Notes under the pieces: model-generated
Told to the model about the DNA's origin: nothing
The model's database searches: none
Seen by the model: the letters and a program-made list of their open reading frames with translations, nothing else
In this document: piece by piece, positions 52,892-62,520 of the stretch
Position numbering within the stretch: position 1 is the stretch's first letter
How the letters are laid out: each line of letters begins with the position of its first letter
Made by a program: the position numbers and the translations under genes
NCBI RefSeq assembly: GCF_028368855.1
Contig: NZ_JAQNCY010000005.1
Coordinates: forward strand, 287,985-351,984
Direction: 5' to 3'
Length of the DNA stretch: 64,000 nucleotides
Source: Leisingera sp. SS27
GTDB lineage: Bacteria > Pseudomonadota > Alphaproteobacteria > Rhodobacterales > Rhodobacteraceae

Positions 52892-55354
52892 ATGGCTCGA
52901 GATCTCCCGGAGAACGCCCCTGTGGTGATCATCGGCGGCGGTATCATCGGTGTCTCGGCACTGTATCACCTGGCGAAACGCGGCGTGCCTGCTGTCCTGA
53001 TCGAACGGCGCAGAGCCGCGAGTGGCACCACCTGGCATGCTGCCGGGATCGTTGGCCAGCTGCGCGACAGTACCGCCCAAACAGAGCTAGGCAAATACAC
53101 TGCCCGTTTGTTCCGCGAACTGGAGGAAGAGACCGGCCAGGCCACCGGCTACAAGCCCAATGGCACCATCAACCTGGCGGTTGGCGATGTGCGGCACGAG
53201 CAGTTGCTCCGCAGCCATGACCATGCTGCCCGCATGGGGATCGAGAGTTTTCTGCTGTCCCGCGAGGAATTGCAGGAGAAGTGGCCCTGGATCGAAACCG
53301 CGGATGTGAAGTCCGCTTTCTTTGTGCCCTCCAACGGCCAAGTGAACCCGCTGGATGTGACTGTTGCCCTGATCAAGGGCGCAAAGGCTCTAGGGGCACA
53401 GCTGTTCGAAAACACCAAAGTAACGCAGTTAATCATCCGCGGTGGCAAAATAGCCGGAGTGGAAACTGACAAAGGTGTAATTGCAACTGAAAAGGTGCTG
53501 CTGGCGGGTGGCATGTGGAGCCATCTGTTTGCAAAGGCGCATGGTGTCACCGTTCCTCTGCACGCGACCGAGCATTTCTATATCGTGACGGAACCGTTGG
53601 AAGGGCTGCCGAAGGATCAGCCAATCCTGAACATCGCCGAAGAACGCACCTACTGGAAAGAAGACACCGGCAAGCTATTGATCGGCGCCTTCGAAAATCT
53701 TGGTAAGCCTTATGGCGCTGAGGGCATCCCCGAAGATTTCGAATTCGACGAACTGCCCTTTGACATGATGCATGTGGAGCCCAACCTTGAGAAGATGTTC
53801 GAAAGAATGCCTGCCTTGGGCGGCATGGGTATTCAGACCTTCTTCAACGGCCCCGAAAGCTTCACGCCTGACGGCCGCCCCTACCTGGGCCCAACCAGCG
53901 AGATCAAGGGCCTGTTTGTCGCTGCCGGCATGAATTCCAACGGCATTCTGAACTCCGGCGGAGTCGGGTTGACGATGGCGGAATGGATGTCCGACGGCGA
54001 GCCGTCGCGCGGGATGGGACCGATGCTGGCACGCCGGGCGCATCCATTCCAGCGCAACACCAGGTACAACCGTGACCGCAGCGCGGAATCAGTGGGTTTT
54101 CACTACGGCGTCTCCTGGGCAGGCCGCCAGATCCGCAGCGCCCGCGGAGTGCGGCGGGTGCCATTGCATGACCGCCTGAGGGCCGCTGGTGCGACCTTTG
54201 CTGAACGGATCGGCTGGGAAGTGCCGATGTATTACGACCCGGACCAACGGGGCTGGAACGAAGAGCCGAACCTGCGGTGGAAGGACTGGTCGCCTTATGT
54301 CCAATCGGAATGCCTGGCAGCACGGGACGCGGCAGTTCTGATCGACCAGTCGATGTATGCCAAGATCCAGGTTCAAGGACCGGATGCAGTGCGCGCCCTG
54401 AACCGCATCTGCGGCGCAGAGATAGACGTGGCAACCGGCACCTCAATCTACACCCAGTTCCTGAATTCCCGCGGAGGGATCGAGGCAGATGTCACCATCA
54501 CCCGCACGGCTCCGGAGTGTTTCATGGTGATCTCCGGCCACCCCAGCCAGATCCGGGATCAGGCCTGGATCCGCGACCACGCCGATCCGGAATGGCGGTT
54601 CGAGATCTTCGACGCCACCTCCGCCTATGGCCTGATCTCCATCCACGGACCGAAGTCGCGCGAGATCCTATCTGCAATCTCGGGTGATGACCTATCGAAC
54701 GAAGCCTTCCCCTTTGGTGCGGCTCAGGAGATCGACATGGGCTATGCCCGCGGCTGGGCCATCCGGCGCTCGTTCCTGGGCGAGCTGGGCTATGAACTGA
54801 TGATGCCAACCGAATTCACCATCGGCGTCTACGAGGCGCTGATGGACGCCGGGGACCCCCTGGGCCTGCGCCACATGGGCATGTTTGCGATGAATGCCTG
54901 CCGCCTGGAGAAAGGCTTCCGCCATTTCGGCCACGACATCGGTGAGGATGACACGCCCTTTGAAACCGGTCTCGGTTTCGCAGTGGCGCTTGACAAGGAG
55001 GACAGCTTCCTCGGCAAGGCCAGGCTGGCCGCACAGAAAAATGACGGCCCGTCGACGCAAAACAGGACCGTCTCCTGCATTGCCGAAAGTGTCGGCGCCA
55101 AGGACGGGCCCTATCTCATCCACAACGAGCCTGTGTGGAAGGATGGCGGGATAGTGGGGCATGTGACTTCTGGCGATTGGGGTTTCCGGCTGCAGGCTAT
55201 GGTCGGTCTGGCCAGCCTGAACCGAGACGGCGGGGTCAGCAAAACCTGGATCGATGAAGGTGGATTTAAGGTGCAGATTGCAGGCAAAATGTACCCCCTC
55301 AAAGTACAGTTGACGCCATACTACGATCCTAAAGGCGAAATCATGCGGGGCTGA
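52892..55354 (+). CDS. FAD-dependent N-demethylase (dimethylglycine dehydrogenase-like) with GcvT domain
   Basis: 820 aa. FAD motif VVIIGGGIIGVSALYHLAKRG (11-31); His49 in GTTWHAAGIVGQL matches the covalent FAD site of dimethylglycine/sarcosine dehydrogenases. FAO_M, GCV_T (about from 440; YAKIQVQGPDAVRALNRICG) and GCV_T C-terminal domains follow. It oxidatively removes an N-methyl group onto tetrahydrofolate. It differs from the 18373 paralogue in length and flanking genes. First gene of an eight-gene operon that also encodes a TctCBA transporter, aldehyde dehydrogenase, phospho-lyase-like enzyme and kinase, implying a methylated amino alcohol or amino acid as substrate (inference). Confidence 0.9.
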   Translation: MARDLPENAPVVIIGGGIIGVSALYHLAKRGVPAVLIERRRAASGTTWHAAGIVGQLRDSTAQTELGKYTARLFRELEEETGQATGYKPNGTINLAVGDVRHEQLLRSHDHAARMGIESFLLSREELQEKWPWIETADVKSAFFVPSNGQVNPLDVTVALIKGAKALGAQLFENTKVTQLIIRGGKIAGVETDKGVIATEKVLLAGGMWSHLFAKAHGVTVPLHATEHFYIVTEPLEGLPKDQPILNIAEERTYWKEDTGKLLIGAFENLGKPYGAEGIPEDFEFDELPFDMMHVEPNLEKMFERMPALGGMGIQTFFNGPESFTPDGRPYLGPTSEIKGLFVAAGMNSNGILNSGGVGLTMAEWMSDGEPSRGMGPMLARRAHPFQRNTRYNRDRSAESVGFHYGVSWAGRQIRSARGVRRVPLHDRLRAAGATFAERIGWEVPMYYDPDQRGWNEEPNLRWKDWSPYVQSECLAARDAAVLIDQSMYAKIQVQGPDAVRALNRICGAEIDVATGTSIYTQFLNSRGGIEADVTITRTAPECFMVISGHPSQIRDQAWIRDHADPEWRFEIFDATSAYGLISIHGPKSREILSAISGDDLSNEAFPFGAAQEIDMGYARGWAIRRSFLGELGYELMMPTEFTIGVYEALMDAGDPLGLRHMGMFAMNACRLEKGFRHFGHDIGEDDTPFETGLGFAVALDKEDSFLGKARLAAQKNDGPSTQNRTVSCIAESVGAKDGPYLIHNEPVWKDGGIVGHVTSGDWGFRLQAMVGLASLNRDGGVSKTWIDEGGFKVQIAGKMYPLKVQLTPYYDPKGEIMRG

Positions 55355-55379
55355 AACCATCAGCAGGAGGGAGGACACC

Positions 55380-56621
55380 ATGGCTGACAAGGTCATACTG
55401 GTCATTGGCACCTACGACACCAAGAACGCCGAGCTGGAATTTCTGGCGCAAAAAATCCGAGCCTTGGGCGGTGGTGCTCTGACACTGGATGTAAGCGTGC
55501 TGGGCGACCCTGATAAGCCCACGGATTTCTCCAAGCATGACGTGGCTAAGGCCGGCGGCAGTTCGATCCAGGCCGCGATTGAAAGCGGCAGCGAGCATGT
55601 GGCGATGAACATCATGTCGGCTGGCGCATGTGAGCTGGCGCTGGCGCTGCACCGCGACGGCGGCATCGACGGGGTTATCATTCTGGGCGGCACCATGGGC
55701 ACCGATCTGGCCCTGGACGTCTGCCAGGCGCTGCCGGTCGGTTTGCCGAAATATGTTGTCTCCACTGTTTCCTTCTCGGCATTGATCCCGGCGGAACGTC
55801 TGTCGCCGGATATCCAGATGATACTTTGGGCCGGTGGCCTGTACGGGCTGAACAGCATTTGCCGATCTTCTCTTGCCCAGGCGGCGGGCGCGGTGCTGGG
55901 CGCAGCACGGGCAGCTGAACCTGCGGTCAGCGGCAGGCCGGTGATCGGCGTCACTTCCCTTGGCACCTCCTGCCTCAAATACATCAAGACCCTAAAACCG
56001 GAGCTGGAGCAGCGCGGCTACGAGGTGGCAGTGTTCCATGCGATGGGCATGGGCGGCATGGCCTTTGAGCAGATAGCAGCGCAGAACGGCTTTGTCTGCG
56101 TGATGGACTTCGCTGGCTGCGAGCTGGGCAACCTGATGGCCGGTTCGGTGGTCAACGCTGGCCGCGACCGCCATCTGTCGGCAGGCCGTGCAGGCATCCC
56201 GCAGATCGTTGCGCCTGGCTGTATGGACCTGATCGACTTTGCCGGCTGGCAGGAGATCCCGGCGCAGTTCCAGGGACGACCGATTCACACCCACAACAAA
56301 CTGGTCAAAAACACCTTCTACAACGCCGAGGAACGCCGCGGCATCGCCCGTGAGCTGAACCGGCGGATTGGCGAGAGCAAGGCTCCCACGCATCTGATCA
56401 TTCCAAAGGGCGGGATTGAGGAGTGGGACCGCCCCGGCGGCGATTGCCACGATCCGGAGGGACTGGAGGCTTTCACCACTGAACTGAGCGCAACCGTTTC
56501 CCCCTCTGTCCAAGCGACGGAGCTGGAGGCGCATATCAACGACCCTGACTTCACCCGAACGGCACTGGAAATCCTGGACCGCTGGGTAGCGGAAGGAATT
56601 GTCACGCCGGGCAAGGCGTGA
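55380..56621 (+). CDS. Tm-1-like (UPF0261) protein
   Basis: 413 aa. It opens VILVIGTYDTKNAELEFLAQKI, then MSAGACELALALHRDGGIDGVIILGGTMGTDLA and the C-terminal THLIIPKGGIEEWDRPGGDCHDPEGLEAF, all hallmarks of the Tm-1-like ATP-binding family. In many bacteria the family is adjacent or fused to a TIM-barrel phosphoenolpyruvate-hydrolase-like partner; no such gene is present here. Its reaction is unknown. Position between N-demethylase and transporter suggests a catabolic step. Confidence 0.85.
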   Translation: MADKVILVIGTYDTKNAELEFLAQKIRALGGGALTLDVSVLGDPDKPTDFSKHDVAKAGGSSIQAAIESGSEHVAMNIMSAGACELALALHRDGGIDGVIILGGTMGTDLALDVCQALPVGLPKYVVSTVSFSALIPAERLSPDIQMILWAGGLYGLNSICRSSLAQAAGAVLGAARAAEPAVSGRPVIGVTSLGTSCLKYIKTLKPELEQRGYEVAVFHAMGMGGMAFEQIAAQNGFVCVMDFAGCELGNLMAGSVVNAGRDRHLSAGRAGIPQIVAPGCMDLIDFAGWQEIPAQFQGRPIHTHNKLVKNTFYNAEERRGIARELNRRIGESKAPTHLIIPKGGIEEWDRPGGDCHDPEGLEAFTTELSATVSPSVQATELEAHINDPDFTRTALEILDRWVAEGIVTPGKA

Positions 56622-56653
56622 CCAACAGAAAAGTATTTAAAAGGGAGGAAACT

Positions 56654-57583
56654 ATGAAACTCAAACTTGCAGCTGCTGCTGCCGTGCTCAGCGCCACGGC
56701 CGCCATGGCGGAATATCCGGAAAAGCCGGTCTCTTTCGTGGTGCCCTGGCCGCCGGGTGACCTGGAAGATGTGCTGACCCGGATGATCGCCGACAAGTTC
56801 CAGGAGATGTACGGGGTTCCTGCAGCGGTGGTGAACAAGCCGGGCGGCGGCGGCGGACCGTTCCCCGGTGCCGTTGAAGTGGCAAACGCACCGGCAGATG
56901 GCTACACCGTTGGGTCTTTCGTGATCGGGGTGCCGGTGGTTGGGCCCGAAATCGGCATCCCGGAACTGGCCCCCAACCCGTTCGATCCGGTCGGCATTTT
57001 CCTGACCTATCCGTTTGTGGTCGCAACCTTGGCGGACAAACCTTATGACACCTGGGAGGAGCTGTCGGCCTATGGCGCGGAAAATGACGTCTCTCTGGGC
57101 CACTATGGCTCTTTCCTGGCGCCGACCAAGGTGACTTTCGCCGCCGCTATCAAATCCGGCTTCGATTTCACCAGTGAAGCCGCCTACGACCTGCTTGACT
57201 GCAACGTTCTGGCCTCGGGCGACGTCGACGTTGTGAATGGCACATTGCAGACCCTGCTGCCCTGCATGGACAGCATCAAGATCCTGGCCAGCATCGGCTC
57301 CGAGCGCACCGCGCTCACCCCGGATGTGCCGACCATGGCCGAAGTTGTTCCGGGCCTGGAGCTGTCGCTGTGGAACGGACTGTTTGTGCACAAGGACACA
57401 CCGGCAGATGCGCGCGAGAAGATCGCAGCCGCTGCCAAGGCCACGCTGGAAACCGAAGCGGCGAATAACCTGATGAAGGAAACCGGCGTGCTGCTCTATT
57501 GGAAGGATGCAGAGAGTTCTTCACAGCAGATCGAGAAAGACATCACCGATCTAGCCGAGATCAACGCGCTGGTCGGCGAATAA
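56654..57583 (+). CDS. Tripartite tricarboxylate transporter binding protein (TctC/Bug type)
   Basis: 309 aa. Signal peptide MKLKLAAAAAVLSATAAMA, then the Bug-type EYPEKPVSFVVPWPPGDLEDVLTRMIADKFQE, with the usual NKPGGGGGPFPGAVEVANAPADGYTVG ligand loop. The two-cysteine segment LLDCNVLASGDVDVVNGTLQTLLPC is less usual. ATG 56654 with GGGAGGAA; the frame continues 12 codons upstream into the previous stop. High-affinity capture of a carboxylate for the TctBA pump. Confidence 0.9.
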   Translation: MKLKLAAAAAVLSATAAMAEYPEKPVSFVVPWPPGDLEDVLTRMIADKFQEMYGVPAAVVNKPGGGGGPFPGAVEVANAPADGYTVGSFVIGVPVVGPEIGIPELAPNPFDPVGIFLTYPFVVATLADKPYDTWEELSAYGAENDVSLGHYGSFLAPTKVTFAAAIKSGFDFTSEAAYDLLDCNVLASGDVDVVNGTLQTLLPCMDSIKILASIGSERTALTPDVPTMAEVVPGLELSLWNGLFVHKDTPADAREKIAAAAKATLETEAANNLMKETGVLLYWKDAESSSQQIEKDITDLAEINALVGE

Positions 57584-57643
57584 GACAGCTTGGGGCGCAT
57601 CATTGCGCCCCGGCATCCGCCGCGGCAGGAGGAGGACGCTGCG

Positions 57644-58183
57644 ATGACACGTATCAAGTATTTTCAGGAACTGTTTCAGCGCTACCGGCGGCCCGGCGAT
57701 CTGGTTTTTGCCATTATTTTCCTGCTATTCGCGCTCTTTCTGCTGAGTCAGCTGGGCGAGCAGACCAAATGGGTGAAACGCACCAAATGGTTCGGCCAGC
57801 CGTCGCTATGGCCCAGTATTGCGGTCTGGGGAATGGTGATCTTCGGGGCCTTTCACCTTCTGGGCTCAATGGTGTCACCGCGCATTTACGGCCGGCTGAA
57901 GGAAGTCTTGTTCTGGCTCCGATCGCTTGAATACGTCCTCTACTTCCTGGCTTATGTCGCCATTGTCCCCCTCGCCGGTTACTTGCCGTCAACCATACTC
58001 TTTGCCGTTTTCATAATCTTGCGCGCAGGCTTCCGCCGCCCGCAACAACTTGCGCTTGCCGCACTGTTTGCCACCTGCATAGCGCTGATCTTTCGGGGCT
58101 TTCTACAGGTCAAAATTCCCGCAGGCGAAATCTACCAGCATCTGCCCGATGCGCTGCGCGCTTTTGCGCTGACTTACCTTTGA
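57644..58183 (+). CDS. TctB-like small transporter subunit
   Basis: 179 aa with four predicted membrane segments (GDLVFAIIFLLFALFLLSQL; LWPSIAVWGMVIFGAFHLLG; LYFLAYVAIVPLAGYLPS; LALAALFATCIALIFRGFL). Start ATG 57644 after GGAGGAGG. Standard middle gene of TctCBA sets; starts 60 bases after tctC and 8 bases before tctA. Confidence 0.88.
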   Translation: MTRIKYFQELFQRYRRPGDLVFAIIFLLFALFLLSQLGEQTKWVKRTKWFGQPSLWPSIAVWGMVIFGAFHLLGSMVSPRIYGRLKEVLFWLRSLEYVLYFLAYVAIVPLAGYLPSTILFAVFIILRAGFRRPQQLALAALFATCIALIFRGFLQVKIPAGEIYQHLPDALRAFALTYL

Positions 58184-58190
58184 GGACGCT

Positions 58191-59717
58191 ATGGACACTC
58201 TTCTCTCCGGATTCCAAATCCTCGCTCAGTGGGACGTCTTTGCCGCACTGGTCATCGGCTCCATCGGCGGCGTCATCATCGGAGCCTTGCCAGGTGTCGG
58301 GCCTGCGGTTGCCATTGCCATCCTGCTGCCCGCTACCTTTGCCTTCGAGCCCATCGTCGGACTGACCCTGCTTTTGGGGATCTACGGCAGCTCGATGTAC
58401 GGCGGCGCGATCCCAGCCATCCTAATCAATACCCCGGGAACGCCGGTCAATGCGCTGACCACCTACGACGGCTATCCAATGACCAAGCGTAAAGAGGGCC
58501 ACCGGGCGCTCTCTCTGGCGTACACAGCGTCTTTCTTCGGCGGCATCTTCTCAGTCATCTGCTTGATCTTACTGGCACCGCTGCTGGCGCTGATCGCCCC
58601 GCATTTCGGCAGCCGCGAGATCTTTCTGGCTGCCTTCATGGGCATTCTGCTGGTGGTGGTGGCGCACCGCGGCCAGACATTTGCTGCTGGCATGCTGGCC
58701 TGTTTCGGCATCTTCCTGAACACCGTCGGGCTGGAGCCGGTGAAGTATACCAAGCGCTTCACCTTCGACCAGTCCTGGCTGTCCTCCGGGTTCGATCTCA
58801 TTGTTGTGGTGCTGGGGCTATTTGCCCTCAGCCAGGCCTTCCTGCTGCTGATCGAAAAGGACCACGCCCCTCGCGAAACCCATGTTCAGGGCAGCATGCT
58901 GTCGGGCGTAAAAGAGCTGCTGGGGATCAAGCGCATTGCCACCGTCTCCTCCTCCCTCGGTGTGCTGATGGGCATGATCCCCGGCGTTGGCGAATTCACC
59001 GCCCAGTTCCTGTCCTATACCTATGCACAGAAGACCTCGAAGACCCCGGGCACCTTCGGCAAAGGCTCTCCTGAAGGCCTTGTCGCATCTGAGGCCGCAA
59101 ACAACGCTGTCCCGGGTGCGGCTATGATCCCTCTCCTGGCACTTGGCATCCCCGGCGAAGCCCTGACCGCGATGATGCTGTCGGTGTTCTATGTGCACAA
59201 CGTAATTCCGGGACCACAGCTGTTCGAAACCCAGCTTGACTTCGTCATGGCACTGTATCTGGCATTGATCCTGCTCAACGTGATCGTGCTCGTTTTCCTG
59301 CTGTTCTCCACCAATCTGCTGCTGAAGATCATTCAGATCCCGACCCGTTTTCTGGGTATGATGATCCTGACCCTATCCTTCATCGGCGTCTATTCGCTGC
59401 GCAATTCGATCACCGATTGCGCCATCGCCGCCGGTTTCGGGGTCTTTGGGCTGATCCTGAAACGGCTGAACCTTCCGATTGTGCCGATCATCCTGGGCAT
59501 GGTCCTGGGCGGCATCATGGAGGTCAAGCTCCGGGCCGCGATGGCAGCTGTGAAAACCCCGATCGACTTCATCAGCCGCCCCATCGCCGCAATCATCTTT
59601 GTGATGATCATCGGAATCGTGGTGCTTCACATCCGCACCTTGATCCTTGAGCAGAAGGCCAAGCAAAAACCGGAGCCGCTCGGGCCGGACTACGAGCATT
59701 CCAGCCAGCAGGGGTAA
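58191..59717 (+). CDS. TctA-like large transporter subunit
   Basis: 508 aa with about 12 membrane segments. TctA motifs: GALPGVGPAVAIAILLPATFAFEPIVGLTLLLGIYGSSMYGGAIPAIL and NTPGTPVNA near the N-terminus, repeated in the second half as MIPGVGEFTAQFLSY and AANNAVPGAAMIPLLALGIPGEA. It is the channel subunit of the TctCBA importer. Substrate unknown; the operon suggests a zwitterionic or carboxylated amine. Confidence 0.93.
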   Translation: MDTLLSGFQILAQWDVFAALVIGSIGGVIIGALPGVGPAVAIAILLPATFAFEPIVGLTLLLGIYGSSMYGGAIPAILINTPGTPVNALTTYDGYPMTKRKEGHRALSLAYTASFFGGIFSVICLILLAPLLALIAPHFGSREIFLAAFMGILLVVVAHRGQTFAAGMLACFGIFLNTVGLEPVKYTKRFTFDQSWLSSGFDLIVVVLGLFALSQAFLLLIEKDHAPRETHVQGSMLSGVKELLGIKRIATVSSSLGVLMGMIPGVGEFTAQFLSYTYAQKTSKTPGTFGKGSPEGLVASEAANNAVPGAAMIPLLALGIPGEALTAMMLSVFYVHNVIPGPQLFETQLDFVMALYLALILLNVIVLVFLLFSTNLLLKIIQIPTRFLGMMILTLSFIGVYSLRNSITDCAIAAGFGVFGLILKRLNLPIVPIILGMVLGGIMEVKLRAAMAAVKTPIDFISRPIAAIIFVMIIGIVVLHIRTLILEQKAKQKPEPLGPDYEHSSQQG

Positions 59718-59721
59718 CAGC

Positions 59722-61209
59722 ATGCTGAACCAGAACGATATCAACGCCCTCCGCCAGCTGGAGGTGCCGGTCCAGGGCCATTTCATCGATGGCGAGCAAC
59801 AGCCCTCCTTGACCGGCGGCACTCTGGAGGTGATTTCCCCGATCGACGGCAAGCCATTTGGCCGCTTGGCAGAAGGAACGCCCGCCGACATGGAGCGTGC
59901 CATCGCCTCTGCAAGGTCCTCTTTTGAGGCCGGACACTGGTCCCGCATGGCCCCCGCCGCCCGCAAGAAAGTGCTGATGAAGCTGGGTGATCTGATCGAG
60001 GATCGGGCTCTGGAACTGGCGGTTCTTGGGGTGCGCGACAATGGCACCGAAATCACCATGGCGATCAAGGCCGAGGCGCTCTCTGCCGCCGCCACATTCC
60101 GCTACTACGGCGAGGCGATCGACAAGGTCTATGGACAAATCGCACCCACGGCGGAGAGTGTGCTGGCCTTGGTGCATCACGCGCCGGTCGGTGTGGTCGG
60201 TGCCATCGTGCCCTGGAACTTCCCTCTGATGATCGGCTCCTGGAAAATCGCCCCGGCGCTGGCGGCAGGCAATTCAATTGTCCTGAAACCTGCCGAAAGC
60301 GCCTCGCTCAGCTTGCTGAAGGTCGCCGAACTTGCGGTTGAAGCCGGTTTGCCGCCCGGCGTCTTCAACGTGGTCACCGGCAAGGGAAGCGTGGTGGGTG
60401 AGACCCTGGCGCTCAGCATGGATGTGGACATCATGGTTTTCACCGGCTCCGGCGCCACCGGGCGGCGGCTGCTGGAATATTCGGCCCGCTCCAACCTCAA
60501 GCGCTGCTATCTGGAGCTGGGCGGCAAATCCCCCAATATCATCTTTAATGATGCACCCGACCTAGCCGAGACGGCCAAGATTTCCGCCGCGGGCATCTTC
60601 CGCAATTCAGGCCAGGTGTGCGTGGCCGGCTCACGGCTTCTGGTGCAGGAGGACATCGCCGAAGAGTTCGTCGCCGAAATGGCCCGCCATGCTGAGGCCT
60701 TCCGGGTCGGCGATCCGCTGGATCTGTCCAGCCAGATTGGTGCGGTGCATTCGCTGGCTGAGCTGGAGGCCAACCTGGAGTTCGCCGCCCGCGCCGAGAC
60801 CGAGGGCGCCGAACTGCGCAGCGGCGGCAAGCGGATCCTGCAGGAAACCGGTGGTTTCTACATGCAGCCGACCATCATGGCGGGCGTAAAACCGCAGGAC
60901 AATCTGTTCCAGAATGAGGTGTTCGGTCCTGTGCTGGCCGTCACCACCTTCAAGAATGAAAAAGAAGCCATCCGCCTGGCCAATGCCACCACCTACGGCC
61001 TCTCTGCCGGGGTCTGGACCGCAAACCTCAGCCGGGCGCACAGGATGGTAGCAGGTATCCGTGCAGGCATCGTGCATGTGAACACTTACGGCGGTTCCGA
61101 CCTGACCGTGCCCCTCGGCGGCGTCAAGCAGTCCGGCAACGGCCATGACAAGTCCCTGCACGCCCTGGAGAAATACTCCGACCTGAAATCTGCATGGATT
61201 CAGCTGTAA
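59722..61209 (+). CDS. Aldehyde dehydrogenase (PuuC/betaine-aldehyde type)
   Basis: 495 aa. NAD-binding VGVVGAIVPWNFPLM (156-170), catalytic Glu265 in CYLELGGKSPN and catalytic Cys300 in FRNSGQVCVAGSR. ATG 59722 just past the tctA stop; a longer frame overlaps tctA. It probably oxidises the aldehyde made by the downstream phospho-lyase-like enzyme to a carboxylate. Resembles amino-aldehyde dehydrogenases (PuuC-like). Confidence 0.92.
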   Translation: MLNQNDINALRQLEVPVQGHFIDGEQQPSLTGGTLEVISPIDGKPFGRLAEGTPADMERAIASARSSFEAGHWSRMAPAARKKVLMKLGDLIEDRALELAVLGVRDNGTEITMAIKAEALSAAATFRYYGEAIDKVYGQIAPTAESVLALVHHAPVGVVGAIVPWNFPLMIGSWKIAPALAAGNSIVLKPAESASLSLLKVAELAVEAGLPPGVFNVVTGKGSVVGETLALSMDVDIMVFTGSGATGRRLLEYSARSNLKRCYLELGGKSPNIIFNDAPDLAETAKISAAGIFRNSGQVCVAGSRLLVQEDIAEEFVAEMARHAEAFRVGDPLDLSSQIGAVHSLAELEANLEFAARAETEGAELRSGGKRILQETGGFYMQPTIMAGVKPQDNLFQNEVFGPVLAVTTFKNEKEAIRLANATTYGLSAGVWTANLSRAHRMVAGIRAGIVHVNTYGGSDLTVPLGGVKQSGNGHDKSLHALEKYSDLKSAWIQL

Positions 61210-61224
61210 ACCCGAGGAAACGCC

Positions 61225-62520
61225 ATGACTCTGTCTGCCGAATCTCAGGATCTCATCAAACGGCGCGCCCGGCTTTTGGGGCCGAATGTCTCGACCTTCT
61301 ATGACGAACCGCTGCATATCGTGAAGGGCCAAGGCGTCTGGCTGTGGGACGCCGACGGACGCAAGTATCTGGACTGCTACAACAACGTGCCGCATGTGGG
61401 CCATTGCAACCCGCGAGTGGTGGAGGCGATCTGCCGTCAGGCGGCGACCCTCAACACCCACACGCGCTATTTGCACGACGGCATTCTGGATTATGCGGAG
61501 AAGCTGACTGCGACCATGGATGCCTCGCTCGACACGGCCATTCTGACCTGCACCGGTTCAGAGGCCAACGACATTGCCCTGCGCATGGCAGAAGCAATAA
61601 CCGGCAAGCGTGGCATCGTGGCCACCGACGCGACCTATCACGGCAACACCGCGCTGGTCAGCCAGCTCAGCTGCTCCAACCCTCCAACCGTCGGCTTCGG
61701 GCTGGAACAGTATTTCCGCTTTGCCGAAGCCCCTGACAGCTACCGCAATCCAGACCCGGACGGCACCAGATTCGCCGCTGCCGTAGCGGAGCAGATCGCC
61801 GCGCATGAAGAGGCCGGCACCGGCTTTGCCGCGCTGGTGATCTGCCCCTTCTTCCTGAATGAGGGCTTCCCGAACCACCCCGAAGGCTGGCTGAAGCCCA
61901 CGGCGGAGGTGGTGCGCCGGGCCGGCGGTCTCTTGATCTGCGACGAGGTACAGTCCGGCTTCGGCCGCACCGGCACCCATATGTGGGCGCATCAGAAGAT
62001 GGGCGTGGTGCCGGATGTATTGACATTGGGCAAGCCGATGGCCAATGGCCACCCGGTCGGTGGCGTCGTCACCCGCAGAGAAATCCTCAAGACCTTCCGC
62101 TCCGGCTACCGCTATTTCAACACCTTCGGCGGCAACCCGGTGTCCTGTGCTGCGGCAATGGCAGTGCTGGAAGAGATCGAAGACCAGAAGCTGCTGGCCC
62201 ATGCCGAGGCCGTCGGCGTCCATGCCCGGGCACGGCTGAATGCGCTGCAGGAGAAGTATGACTTCATTGGTGATGTGCGCGGCTCCGGCATGGTGTTTGG
62301 CGCCGAGATGGTCCTGGACCGCGCCTCCAAGGAACCGGCGATTGCCTACACCGACCGGGTGATCAACGCCATGCGCCACCGCGGCATCATCCATTCCAAG
62401 CTGGGCCGCCACAAGAACACTCTGAAAATCCGTCCGCCGATGCCGTTTTCCAGAGAAAATGCTGACCTGCTGTTCGACACTTTGGACGAGGTTTTGGCCG
62501 AAACGCCGGTGCAGCCATGA
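61225..62520 (+). CDS. Class III PLP enzyme, phospho-lyase-like (ethanolamine-phosphate/hydroxylysine type)
   Basis: 431 aa, fold type I. PLP Lys270 in LTLGKPMANGHPVGG, Asp240 in ICDEVQSG, and phosphate-binding GSEAND (111-116). The N-terminal block YLDCYNNVPHVGHCNPRVVEA, then LNTHTRYLHDGILDYAEKL, closely matches the phospho-lyase subgroup (human ETNPPL/PHYKPL), which turns phosphorylated amino alcohols into aldehyde, ammonia and phosphate. The next gene is an APH-type kinase and the previous one an aldehyde dehydrogenase, as in the phosphorylate-eliminate-oxidise scheme. Ordinary transamination cannot be excluded from sequence alone. Confidence 0.83.
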   Translation: MTLSAESQDLIKRRARLLGPNVSTFYDEPLHIVKGQGVWLWDADGRKYLDCYNNVPHVGHCNPRVVEAICRQAATLNTHTRYLHDGILDYAEKLTATMDASLDTAILTCTGSEANDIALRMAEAITGKRGIVATDATYHGNTALVSQLSCSNPPTVGFGLEQYFRFAEAPDSYRNPDPDGTRFAAAVAEQIAAHEEAGTGFAALVICPFFLNEGFPNHPEGWLKPTAEVVRRAGGLLICDEVQSGFGRTGTHMWAHQKMGVVPDVLTLGKPMANGHPVGGVVTRREILKTFRSGYRYFNTFGGNPVSCAAAMAVLEEIEDQKLLAHAEAVGVHARARLNALQEKYDFIGDVRGSGMVFGAEMVLDRASKEPAIAYTDRVINAMRHRGIIHSKLGRHKNTLKIRPPMPFSRENADLLFDTLDEVLAETPVQP

